The notes under the pieces: generated by a model
The model's input: only the letters and a program-made list of their open reading frames with translations
The model's database searches: none
What the model was told of the DNA's origin: nothing
Made by a program: the position numbers and the translations under genes
In this document: one piece after another, positions 55,465-64,000 of the stretch
How positions within the stretch are numbered: position 1 is the stretch's first letter
How the letters are laid out: the number at the start of each line of letters is the position of its first letter
From: Kitagawia praeruptora
Lineage: Eukaryota > Streptophyta > Magnoliopsida > Apiales > Apiaceae
Assembly (NCBI GenBank): GCA_037693485.1
Contig: CM075344.1
Coordinates: 17,320,501 to 17,384,500 of the forward strand
Direction of reading: 5' to 3'
DNA: 64,000 nt

Positions 55465-56935
55465 CCGTGATATAATTGGAAAATTAGAGATTTTAGTTAC
55501 AGAAAATAGAAAAGGTAACGTGAAAATAAAAAAGGTGACATGTTTTAGGTGAAAAATGTAATTGATTAGTTTATAGTAATTATAATTTAATTATGTTACT
55601 TTACTAAATAAAATTACTCATAGTTCTTTTAGAAAATGAGAAATTTATGTTACCCGTGATATTTCTAGAAAAAGAGGGATTTTAGTTTAAAAAAATATAG
55701 AAAAGATGATACGTTTTAGCTGAAAAGAGAGATTTTAGTTAGAGAAAAGAAAAAAGGTAACATATTTTGGTTGAAAAGAGTAAGATCGATTAATTAATAG
55801 TAATTATATTAAACAAAATTGCTTGTAGTATTTTTAAAAAATGAAAAATTTTAGTTAGATTAAATATCATGTGCATGTTTTAGGTGAAAAAGGTAATTGA
55901 TTAGTTTATAGTAATTATAATTTAATTACGTTATTTTACTAAATAAAATTGTTCGTAGTTTTTTTATAAAAGGAGAAATTAATGTTGCCCGTGATATTTC
56001 TAGAAAAGAGGGATTTAATTAGAAAATATAGAAAAAATGATACGTTTTAGCTAAAAAGAGAGATTTTAGTTTTAAAAAAAAACATATTTTGGTTGAAAAA
56101 TGTAATTGATTGATTAATTAATAGTAATTATATTAAACAAAATTGCTCGTAGTATTTTTTAAAAAGGAGAAATTTTAGTTAGATGAAATATCATGGGTCG
56201 TCTGATTTAATGAAATAAATTAATAATATCATAACTACTAATAACTAACTGATTACTTTTTTCAGCTAAAAGTTAATATCTTTTCTACATTTATAACTAA
56301 AATATCTCATTTTCAAACTTGCTTTTTTTACTACTTTTTCAGCTACCCTTAGAGCATCTCCAAGTAGAAGACCCCTTAGCTAAAATTATAAATATAATAC
56401 TATAAATAAAATTTATAGAGATTTTGTAAAAAAATATTCACTCCAATGGACATTGCCCTTAGCAAAAAAATTTAGATAATCTTATTTCGTTGGCTATATT
56501 TGGCCAACCTCTAGAGACCTGTAAGAAAGATTTTATATGATCTATTACCTTATAAAAATATATATCTATTTATATCAACATGAAATAATAATAACATACT
56601 ATATTTACAATATAATCAACATTATAGCCAATATACCATTGGAGCACAACATCTTATAGGTTCAGCAAATTTTACATAATCAATATTTTTCCGATTTAGC
56701 CAACCATTTTTAGATAATGCCGTTGGAGATGCTCTTACTTAGTTATTCTTTACTTATTTTATATTTCTTAATAAGTAACCAAATACCTTTTTCAGTTATT
56801 ACCTTTTGTACATTTTCGAACTAAAATATCTTATTTCCAAAAATAACATGGGTCGTTCTATTTAATGAAATAAATTAATAATATTATAATTAGTTATTAC
56901 CTTTTGTACATTTTCCAACTAAAATCACTACGCCA
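55465..56935 (-). mobile_element. Partial second copy of the Helitron
   Basis: Resumes with GTGATATAATTGGAAAATTA, matching 53773 onwards, and follows the first copy (minus its MITE) to about 55125. It is then cut by the CACTA end at 56936, at the point CAACTAAAAT. It lacks both Helitron ends. A PIF/Harbinger-type MITE is inserted at 56352. Confidence 0.75.
56352..56734. mobile_element. PIF/Harbinger (Tourist-like) MITE, 383 bp
   Basis: Inverted ends GAGCATCTCCAA / TTGGAGATGCTC flanked by TTA (56349-56351 and 56735-56737), the 3-bp target of this superfamily. The first Helitron copy shows the unoccupied site as GCTACCCTACTTAG (about 54925), one base shorter than predicted. Confidence 0.9.
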
Positions 56936-57395
56936 CAAACGCGCATACGCAACCCCCAAATACAGTTGCGTAAGGCCTGAAAAGCGTTGCGTAAGGTCTT
57001 ACGCAACACTACATGGGGTTGCATAAGATGTTTCAGCCATGTCAGCATGCTGACATGTAAGCAAGGTACCACGTCAGCATGCTGACATGTCATTAGTGGG
57101 GCCCACAAGTGTCACGTCACAAATGGGGGAGCATGCCACGTCAGCAGTGGGGCCCACCAAGGTGCCACGTCAACAATGGGCCTGCATGCCACGTCAGCAA
57201 TGGGCCCACATGCCACATCAGCAGTGACCCACTATCTAATGCAACGCTAATTGAGTCTAATGCAACACTAAATTTTTTTTTTTTAAGCAACATCATTCTT
57301 TTTAAATGCAACACCATTATTTTTATTACAACATCATTTTTTTTTATTGCAACATCAAATAGAATCAAATGCAACACCTTTTTACAAAAAATTTG
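56936..57395 (+). mobile_element. CACTA terminus with subterminal repeats, left end
   Basis: CACTACGCCACAAACG (from 56936) interrupts the Helitron copy. Then come GCGTTGCGTAAG/TTACGCAAC repeats, CCACGTCAGCA repeats with perfect palindromes (ATGTCAGCATGCTGACAT at 57039-57056), and CTAATGCAACACTA/TGCAACACC repeats. The block order equals that of the end at 17868. The opposite end is not in the window. Confidence 0.78.
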
Positions 57396-57475
57396 AAATA
57401 GCTACTTTGTTTATACATAAAACCATCCTATCCAAATCAAGCCAACAACTAATACAAATCAACAAATTCTTAGGT

Positions 57476-57610
57476 TCAAAATGGGGCAGGTTCGCAAATT
57501 CTATCTGCAGCAACAAGATCCTCTTTAGCTTTATTGATTCTTTCTTGACGATATTGTTCTTGCCTTCTCAATCCTTCCATTTCCTTAAACTTTCCCCACA
57601 CTTGCGCAAT
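57476..57610 (-). pseudogene. Unidentified terminal exon in the CACTA element (44 aa)
   Basis: After an acceptor (TTGTAG at 57616-57611) an open segment encodes a charged helical peptide (IAQVWGKFKEMEGLRRQEQY ... DLVAADRICEPAPF) ending at TGA 57478-57476. It could be the last exon of a captured gene or of the element's own TnpA-like protein. I do not recognise the family. Confidence 0.4.
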
Positions 57611-57981
57611 CTACAAGTTTGTAACCAGAAATTAGAAAATAAAGGAGAATCCATTAAGTTCTGGACAGGTGATGCAAAAGTAAATCTACAGATATAAACA
57701 CCATTTTGTTATCTAGATGAAGCTTGAAAAGAAATTTTTTCCTGATAGAGGAAGCCTGCTAAGACATGTTATAAATTTTACAAATTTTTCTACCAAACAT
57801 GTAGTGCAAATTAAGTCTTTTATAAATTTTACAAAAGTTGTCTCATTTACATGGAATGGTCAGACACTGTTTCCAGATACTTGCAAAGTGTCTTTCATTT
57901 TACCTAAATAATAAATTTTAAAATCTTGGGATGCGTTAAGCATGTGAAATTCTAAAAGAAGTCCAGATGGAAAAAACTAAC

Positions 57982-58105
57982 CTTGGACCCATATCATGTA
58001 TGAACTTTGCAGCAGAACGCATGTCGGGAACTGTTGCCACCAAGTAAAGCAGAAGCTTCTTTGAGATTAGGAGTTACTATGTCAGCCATGGGAAGAAGTT
58101 GTTCA
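57982..58105 (-). pseudogene. Captured exon of hydroxymethylpyrimidine phosphate kinase (TH1/ThiD type)
   Basis: Between an acceptor (TTACAG at 58111-58106) and a GTTAGT donor (57981-57976) the minus strand reads EQLLPMADIVTPNLKEASAL and, after a small deletion that shifts the frame, VPDMRSAAKFIHDMGPR. This is the conserved stretch of ThiD-type kinases that follows the substrate loop (LLP.ADI.TPN..EA..L). In plants the kinase is fused to thiamine phosphate synthase as TH1 and works in plastid thiamine synthesis. Only one exon is found, with a frameshift, so it is a captured fragment and not a working gene. Confidence 0.78.
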
Positions 58106-58626
58106 CTGTAATAATATACCAGAAATTGAATACATATAAGGTTGCCAACAAGTCATAATGTATATTCAATTGTGACAATATAAAGACACTTAATTAATTC
58201 AATGCATTACAAGCCAACTCTCACTGATCCCAATTGAGAAATACAAACACAAGTGCACCGCAAAAATGTATAAGCATCTTGTCTTAGTAGCAACTGATTT
58301 TGGCTATTATGAAAAAGTATTTAGGGAGAAAAAATTACCTTAACTGGTCACGGAAGACTAAATTAATTCACCACACCTCACTTAAAATAAACTTCGTTCA
58401 CTTAAAATTACCTCAGGTCCCAACTGTAAGTAACATAACAATTAAATTAGAATGCTAAAAGATCATTTCCCTTGGCAGGTCATAGCATGGAAATGCAACT
58501 ACAAGCAAATGAAACATCAGAGTTACTTTTTCCAATCAACTCGTTGGCACTTAATGCAACTTTGATTAGAACAGAGTATCTTCAAAAATAAATGTAGTAT
58601 CTGGTAAATTCAAAAGGCACCAGTAA

Positions 58627-58700
58627 CTTCAATTACCTGTGTAGTAAGATTCTGAACGAGCAGATTATGATCATAAGGTAAATGAACACTACCATGAACA
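58627..58700 (-). pseudogene. Possible captured exon, family unknown
   Basis: Minus-strand open segment encoding VHGSVHLPYDHNLLVQNLTT ending at a good donor ACACAG|GTAATT. No acceptor is obvious and I do not recognise the peptide. Confidence 0.25.
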
Positions 58701-58888
58701 ACAATAACTTTTAGATTTACACATCAAACAAATCACAAACTGTAAATGATAACAAATATAAGCCATGTTCCTTAAATCACAAGGACGAATTCTACAAAAA
58801 TTACTGCAAGAGCGAATATTTTGACGCAAATCAGATTGGTAAATGTAAACTTTGCCTGTTAAAGGACTTAGCACCTAATTTCAGAGAA

Positions 58889-58936
58889 GTCCGTATTTGT
58901 CAACTGAGTCATGTCCGTATTTGTCAACTGAGTCAT
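58889..58936. repeat. 24-bp perfect tandem duplication
   Basis: The unit GTCCGTATTTGTCAACTGAG plus TCAT occurs twice in a row (58889-58912, 58913-58936). Just to the right a 21-bp exon-like piece (minus strand, ASDKWLQ) lies between CTTCCAG and GTAAAA. Confidence 0.85.
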
Positions 58937-59481
58937 GTTTGACCCTGCTCTAGTTGGTTTTACCTGCAACCATTTATCAGAAGCCTGGAAGTAAAACACC
59001 AATATAACTTAATCAGCATAGCCAAATGAATTCAGCTTAGGTTTCGATAAAAAAGGTGAATATTTAGGTGGACATATGGTGGCAAATAATTCTTACATCT
59101 TAGCTATTATTCAGAAGTGTGAGGATAATATCAAGAGTAAAAGCATATAGGTAAGCACATCAAAATTAGATTGTCATTAGATGTGATTAATTTTCAGAAG
59201 CTTATAGGAGATCCAAATTCATAAACCAGATTAGCATGGAATAACAGGCATATTTTATTCATTGTTTTCCCTTGTCATTCTCTTCAAAAATACTCAATCA
59301 TAATTTTCATCATGGCACTGAGGCTCTAGGTTTCTCCACTTGGTAGTTATTATAGCATTAAGGAGAAAACTACAACTTTGTTATTTTAATGTTCATCTAG
59401 TAATGAGGGAATATCAATCATTCTACATAACTTCTTCATCCAACTACAATTGTGTTTGTCTTGAGCAGCATCCACCTGCTA

Positions 59482-59754
59482 CTCCCTCCGTCCCAATTTA
59501 CTTGTCCCTTTTCTAAAATACACACATATTAAAGAGAAAGTTAGTTAGATAAAATTTTCCAACCAATACCCTTAATTAATACATTGAAAAAAGAGAATAG
59601 TGTTAAGTTTGAAAAAAAGTCAAATTTAGATACAATAAATGTAGGGATAGTTTTGGAAAATTACTCTTAAATTTGCATTGAAAGTAGAAAAGGGACATGT
59701 AAAATGGGACAAATTCATTTTAGAAAAGGGACATGTATTTTGGGACGGAGGGAG
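59482..59754. mobile_element. Stowaway-type MITE, 273 bp
   Basis: CTCCCTCCGTCCCAA / TTGGGACGGAGGGAG inverted ends flanked by TA (59480-59481 and 59755-59756). The interior matches the half element at 38333. Confidence 0.92.
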
Positions 59755-59986
59755 TACTAAACAAGCATATGACATAAACAGTCAAGTATACTTCAAATGT
59801 CAACTTCGGTCAATTAAAATGGGACATAAGGATTTAGCAAAAAAAAAATGGGACATAAGGAGTACTAAAGTAGCATATTCATTTAACACAATGAGCTCAA
59901 TGAATAACTAAAAATTAGAAAATTTTCTATTCTCATACTCCACTAGTAACAACTACATGGGAATTCATTAAAACACAGTAAAGTAC

Positions 59987-60229
59987 CTTTTGTGAATGGC
60001 AAAATGAGATGCTTCTGCAATCCGCCTTCAAGTTTTTTTTTTGGAACTACGTTGCCTTTTCCTTTTGGTTGAACCTAGTATGAAAAGAATGCTTTGAGAT
60101 TGAGAATTAAATTACAAAACTTGACAACAGAATAGTACAGCGAACAAATTTCAAAATTCCCAAAGCAAGCAAAGTTCCCAAAGCTTCAGCGAACGCATCC
60201 CTAACAGATGATACAGGATCCTCAAGTGC
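59987..60229 (-). pseudogene. Captured exons of a SWEETIE/HEATR5-like HEAT-repeat protein
   Basis: Two adjacent exons are on the minus strand. The first starts after an acceptor (TTTACAG) at 60229 and encodes ALEDPVSSVRDAFAEALGTL then LALG before it decays near 60140. The second (60074-59987), bounded by CATACTAG and a GTACTT donor, encodes VQPKGKGNVVPKKKLEGGLQ then KHLILPFTK. Both match, in order, one conserved stretch that I recall from plant SWEETIE, the homolog of animal HEATR5. SWEETIE is a very large HEAT protein linked to carbohydrate and trafficking phenotypes. Only this short part is present. Confidence 0.72.
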
Positions 60230-60344
60230 CTGTAAATTGTAGCTTCGGAAATTAAAAATTGAAGAATTGATCTGTGAAAGAAGAAGAGAAACAGAGGAAA
60301 TAGATTCCATAAAGTAAATAAACAGTAAAAAAACTGAACCCAAT

Positions 60345-60515
60345 CAAAGATATACCAGAATACAGAAAATATACCAGAATACAGTGTAGCCAGAGAAGCC
60401 TCTCTCTAGCAGAAACCATAACTCCAATAGAAGCAGCAGCACACAAAAACTGACCAATCCTCAAAATCAGCCTAGAAATTTCAAAATCGTTCATATATCT
60501 CCAAAGACCGAACAA
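60345..60515 (-). pseudogene. Captured exon of a CASP-like 5B-type membrane protein
   Basis: Encodes LILRIGQFLCAAASIGVMVS, a hydrophobic segment close to the first transmembrane helix of CASP-like family 5 proteins as I recall them (LRIGQ..FAAASI.VMV). In the next frame GFSGYTVFWYI corresponds to the following GFS..TAFCYL. A one-base frame change separates the two, so the fragment is broken. CASP-like proteins are four-helix plasma-membrane proteins. It lies upstream of, and on the same strand as, the SWEETIE exons. Confidence 0.6.
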
Positions 60516-60539
60516 AGCCGAATCTTACATAGAAAATTT

Positions 60540-61090
60540 TCATCTCAAAATTGATTGATTTATATATGTATAGATGGAGCTCAATTTATAGAACATATTC
60601 ATATATAAATCACTAATTTTGGATGGATAGATTAAGAAATGTAAATTTTAGGTAGAAAAGGAGTTATAAATATTTGAACGGTTAGAATTTAATCCCTAAT
60701 TGCATGGACGATTCAGATTGTTTAAGTCTTATCATCAATCCAAACCATCTCCTTCCAACAAATTGCAGCATGCCAAGTGTCTCTCAATTATAAATTACTA
60801 AAATATGTACAAATATGTGTATTGTTTATCAAATATCTCTATCTTGTAAATTAAAATTAAAATATTTAAATTATTCAAACAATATTCAAATACAAATAAA
60901 TAATAATAAAAATTGATTTTTCAAAAAAAACAAACAATAATAATTATTTAATAATGATATTCTAATAATTTATAATAGCACCTATTTAAAATAAAAATAT
61001 AAATAACTAAAACATTCAAAAATAATATTTAAAAAAATTTATAATAGAAATTCATTATAATAAAGTAGACCACTACTATAAATTTATAAT
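60540..61090. other. AT-rich region, no gene
   Basis: Sequence upstream of the captured CASP-like exon. 60660-60780 resembles plant promoter or 5' flank sequence but nothing specific can be named. 60830-61090 is extremely AT-rich. Confidence 0.35.
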
Positions 61091-61091
61091 A

Positions 61092-63115
61092 AAATTTAAA
61101 AAAATAGATTCATCAAGACTAGTTAAAAAGAATGTCGACTTTGACCGGTTTGACCGTTATAAAACCCAACCAAATAAATATAAGAATTTTTTTTAAAAAT
61201 TAACACATCACTAAAATCGTTATATCTTAACACCGTGCGATTGGAACGTCGACAAAATAATTTAAAAAAATAGATTCATCATTCGGGACAAGACTAGTTA
61301 AAATGAAGGTCGACTTTGACCAGTTTGACCGTTATAAAACCCAACCAAATAAATATAGAATTTTTTTTTAAAAATTACCACATCACTAAAATCGTTATAT
61401 CTTGACACCCATGCGATTGGAACGTCGAAAAAATAATTTAAAAAAATAGATTCATCATTCGGGACAGGACTAGTTAAAAGGAAGGTCGTCTTTGACCGGT
61501 TTGACCGTTACAAAACCCAACCAAATAAATATAGGAATTTTTTAAAAATATTATTACATCACTAAAATCGTTATATCTTGACACCAATGCAATTGGAAAG
61601 TCGAAAAAATAATTAAAAAAATAGATTCATCATTCGGGACAAGACTAGTTAAAAGGAAGGTCGACTTTGATCGGTTTGACCGTTACCAAACCAAACCAAA
61701 TAAATATAGGAATTTTTTTAAAAAATTACCACATCACTAAAATCGTTATATCTTGACACCCGTGCGATTGGAACGTCGAAAAAATAATTTAAAAATATAG
61801 ATTCATTATTCGGGACAAGACTAGTTAAAAGAAAGGTCGACTTTGACCGGTTTGACCGTTACCAAACCAAACCAAATAAATATAGGAATTTTTTTAAAAA
61901 ATTACCACATCAATAAAATCGTTATATCTTGACACCTGTGCGATTGGAACGTCGAAAAAATAATTTAAAAATATAGATTCATCATTCGGGACAAGACTAG
62001 TTAAAAGGAAGGTCGACTTTGACCGGTTTGACCGTTATAAAACCCAACCAAATAAATATAGGATTTTTTTTTGAAAATTACCAAATCACTAAAATCGTTA
62101 TATCTTGACACTCGTGCGATTGGAACATTGAAAAAATAATTTAAAAAAATAGATTCATCATTCGGGACAAGACTAGTTAAAAAGAATGTCGACTTTGACC
62201 GGTTTGACCGTTATAAAACCCAACCAAATAAATATAGGAATTTTTATAAAAAATTACCACATCACTAAAATCGTTATATCTTGACACTCGTGCGATTGGA
62301 ACGTCGAAAAAATAGTTTAAAAAAATAGATTCATCATTCGGGACAAGACTAGTTAAAAGGAAGGTCGACTTTGACCGGTTTGACCGTTATAAAACCCAAC
62401 CAAATAAATATAGGAAATTTTTAAAAAATTTACCACATCACTAAAATCGTTATATCTTGACACCCGTGCGATTGGAACGTCGAAAAAATTATTTTAAAAA
62501 ATAGATTCGTCATTCGGGACAAGACTAGTTTAAAAGAATGTCGACTTTGACCGGTTTGACCGTTACCAAACCAAATAAATATAGGAATTGTTTTAAAAAA
62601 TTACCACATCACTAAAATCGTTATATTTTCACACCTGTGCGATTGGAACGTCGAAAAAATAATTTAAAAATATAGATTCATCATTCGGGACAAGACTAGT
62701 TAAAAGGAAGGTCGACTTTGACCGGTTTGACCGTTATAAAACCCAACCAAATAAATATAGGAATTTTTTTTTGAAAATTACCACATCACAAAAATCGTTA
62801 TACCTTGACACCCGTGCGATTGGAACGTCGAAAAAATAATTTAAAAAAATAGATTCATCATTCGGGACAAGACTAGTTAAAAGGAAGGTCGACTTTGACC
62901 GGTTTAACCGTTACCAAACCAAACCAAATAAATATAGGAATTTTTTAAAAAAAATACCACATCACTAAAATCGTTATATCTTGACATCCGTGCGATTGGA
63001 ACGTCGAAAAAATAATTTAAAAAAATAGATTCATCATTCGGGACAAGACTAGTTAAAAAGAATGTCGACTTTGACCGGTTTGACCGTTATAAAACCCAAC
63101 CAAATAAATATAGGA
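61092..63115. repeat. Tandem satellite array, ~176-bp monomer, about 12 copies
   Basis: ATTCGGGACAAGACTAGTT recurs at 61281, 61457, 61632, 61808, 61984, 62160, 62336, 62512, 62683, 62860 and 63036, spaced 176 bp with one 171-bp interval, and a truncated first unit lies at about 61105. Each unit has GGTCGACTTTGACCGGTTTG, AAAACCCAACCAAATAAATA and CGTGCGATTGGAACGTCG. Divergence among units is low. The array ends at 63115 at an LTR insertion. Confidence 0.95.
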
Positions 63116-63724
63116 TGTTAGGTCGATTACACAATAAATAATCAAGAACTGTATAAATAAGTAACAAGAACACACGTTTTAACTCTTTAAAAACTGTTTG
63201 GAATTAATAATTCCTCTCTCGGTGATGTAAAGTATCACAGAGAGCTGCTTAGGTTACAAGAATGATGTTCGTCCACGTTCGATACCCTTCTAGGGTTAAC
63301 CTAACTGTATTTATAAGATATACAGCTACGTACAATCGTAAATTGATTCTCCTAAAATTAAGCTATACAATTGATATCAATTACGATTGCTACACGTCTT
63401 CTAAGTCAACTCGATCTCTTTGACAGCTATCCAATCTTCAAAGATATCGCTTCCATATTAATATTAAATTAATCTTCAAACTCTGTTGACTTGTAGACGC
63501 TCCCAGTAGACAGACTTTAGCAAACTCTGTTCTCTCCACGCTAACAGCGTTTGCGCTTCCATGTATTCAGCTATCAGTGTTTACGCTTTCCTCTGTCAGC
63601 GTTTGCGCTTCCAGCAATCAGCGTATACTCAAACTCTGTTACAACTGCTTTCAATAACAAGTTAAACTCTCTTTACCTGAAACACTTAAACACTGACATT
63701 AAATCACATCAATTATATCTAACA
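63116..63724 (-). repeat. 3' LTR of a minus-strand LTR retrotransposon inserted in the satellite
   Basis: 609 bp starting (minus) TGTTAGATATAATTGATG and ending TAATCGACCTAACA. It is followed on the element side by a purine tract at 63725-63738. The left flank is satellite unit sequence, cut within TATAGGA. The 5' LTR lies beyond the right edge. Confidence 0.85.
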
Positions 63725-63738
63725 ATCTCCCCCAACTT
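63725..63738 (-). other. Polypurine tract of the right-edge LTR element
   Basis: Minus strand AAGTTGGGGGAGAT immediately precedes the LTR start TGTTAGATAT. Its GGGGGAGAT core is the same as in the Sirevirus element at 51773. Confidence 0.85.
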
Positions 63739-63879
63739 GTTCATTAGAAAAATGTACAAGTTCATAATAATTGATGATGTCAAAACTAACAAATAAAAAC
63801 ACAGTGTTTAACATATAATCAGAGTTTAAACTTGACTTAGCAAAATTTACAGAAAATTCGAATTACTTACAAATTCTGT

Positions 63880-64000
63880 CTACCTAACCTCCTCAAGATC
63901 TGGAGTTGTTCTGAGATAATCAATCAACAATCTCCTTTCAGCATTTTCAAGTTCAATTTCCATAGCTTGCTTGATCTCTCTTAACTCTGGATCATTTTCA
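63880..64000 (-). CDS. C-terminal end of a retrotransposon protein (partial)
   Basis: The minus-strand frame enters from the right edge and reads ENDPELREIKQAMEIELENA then RRLLIDYLRTTPDLEEVR to a TAG at 63882-63880. It is a charged, helical tail like the end of the Sirevirus post-pol frame, and lies about 140 bp before the purine tract. It is probably the last protein of a related Copia element, but too little is visible to be certain. Confidence 0.5.
   Translation of the reverse strand, partial: ENDPELREIKQAMEIELENAERRLLIDYLRTTPDLEEVR

Noticed and set aside
61092..63115. Regularly spaced repeats that could suggest a CRISPR array
   Set aside because: Units are contiguous 176-bp monomers without unique spacers, in a plant nuclear sequence; it is a satellite.
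56936..63115. Captured exons belonging to a Helitron instead of the CACTA element
   Set aside because: No Helitron 3' hairpin plus CTAGT is seen right of the exons, and the CACTA end interrupts the Helitron copy. Not fully excluded, since the other CACTA end is also unseen.

Overview
The window is nuclear DNA of a flowering plant, almost certainly a eudicot: it holds TIR-type NLR (TNL) resistance-gene sequence, plant lineages of Copia and Gypsy retrotransposons, plant Helitrons, CACTA, Mutator-like and PIF/Harbinger elements, Stowaway-type MITEs and an RTE LINE. I cannot name the species. No complete single-copy host gene is visible. Most of the window is nested transposable elements (TEs), with broken host genes and captured host exons between them.

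Left part (1-6.4 kb): two minus-strand TNL pieces lie head to tail. The TIR exon of one gene is at 551-1041, with the rest off the left edge and a Copia LTR in its first intron. The LRR end and C-terminal post-LRR domain of another are at 5723-6403, cut off at a PIF/Harbinger-type end. Between them sit a SINE, a TRIM-like LTR element, a Helitron and a Mutator-like element with an 8-bp target duplication.

6.4-17.9 kb: TE-derived, gene-like DNA carries a receptor-kinase fragment and ends at 17868 in a CACTA terminus. It is interrupted by a young 6.5-kb non-autonomous LTR element (10163-16617).

17.9-36.3 kb: a degenerate Copia gag is followed by an RTE LINE split by a 13.76-kb Tekay/Del-type chromovirus (21988-35743, target duplication GGTGG). 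The two 3.8-kb LTRs are nearly identical, yet the coding region is wrecked.

36.3-53.1 kb: a jacalin-lectin pseudogene and a probable L1 3' end split by a 14.1-kb Sirevirus-type Copia element (38941-53073, target duplication TCGAT). That element has long open gag and pol frames and a roughly 4.8-kb extra region after pol.

53.1-64 kb: a Helitron and a partial second copy of it each carry a different MITE, and each supplies the empty site for the other's MITE. A CACTA end at 56936 starts a stretch with minus-strand exon fragments resembling HMP-P kinase/TH1, SWEETIE/HEATR5 and a CASP-like 5B protein. A 176-bp tandem satellite and the 3' end of another LTR element close the window.

The strongest leads are the CACTA family with conserved end architecture and captured exons, the Sirevirus post-pol region with its clustered TCGA motifs, and the Gypsy element that seems to have moved after its genes had decayed.
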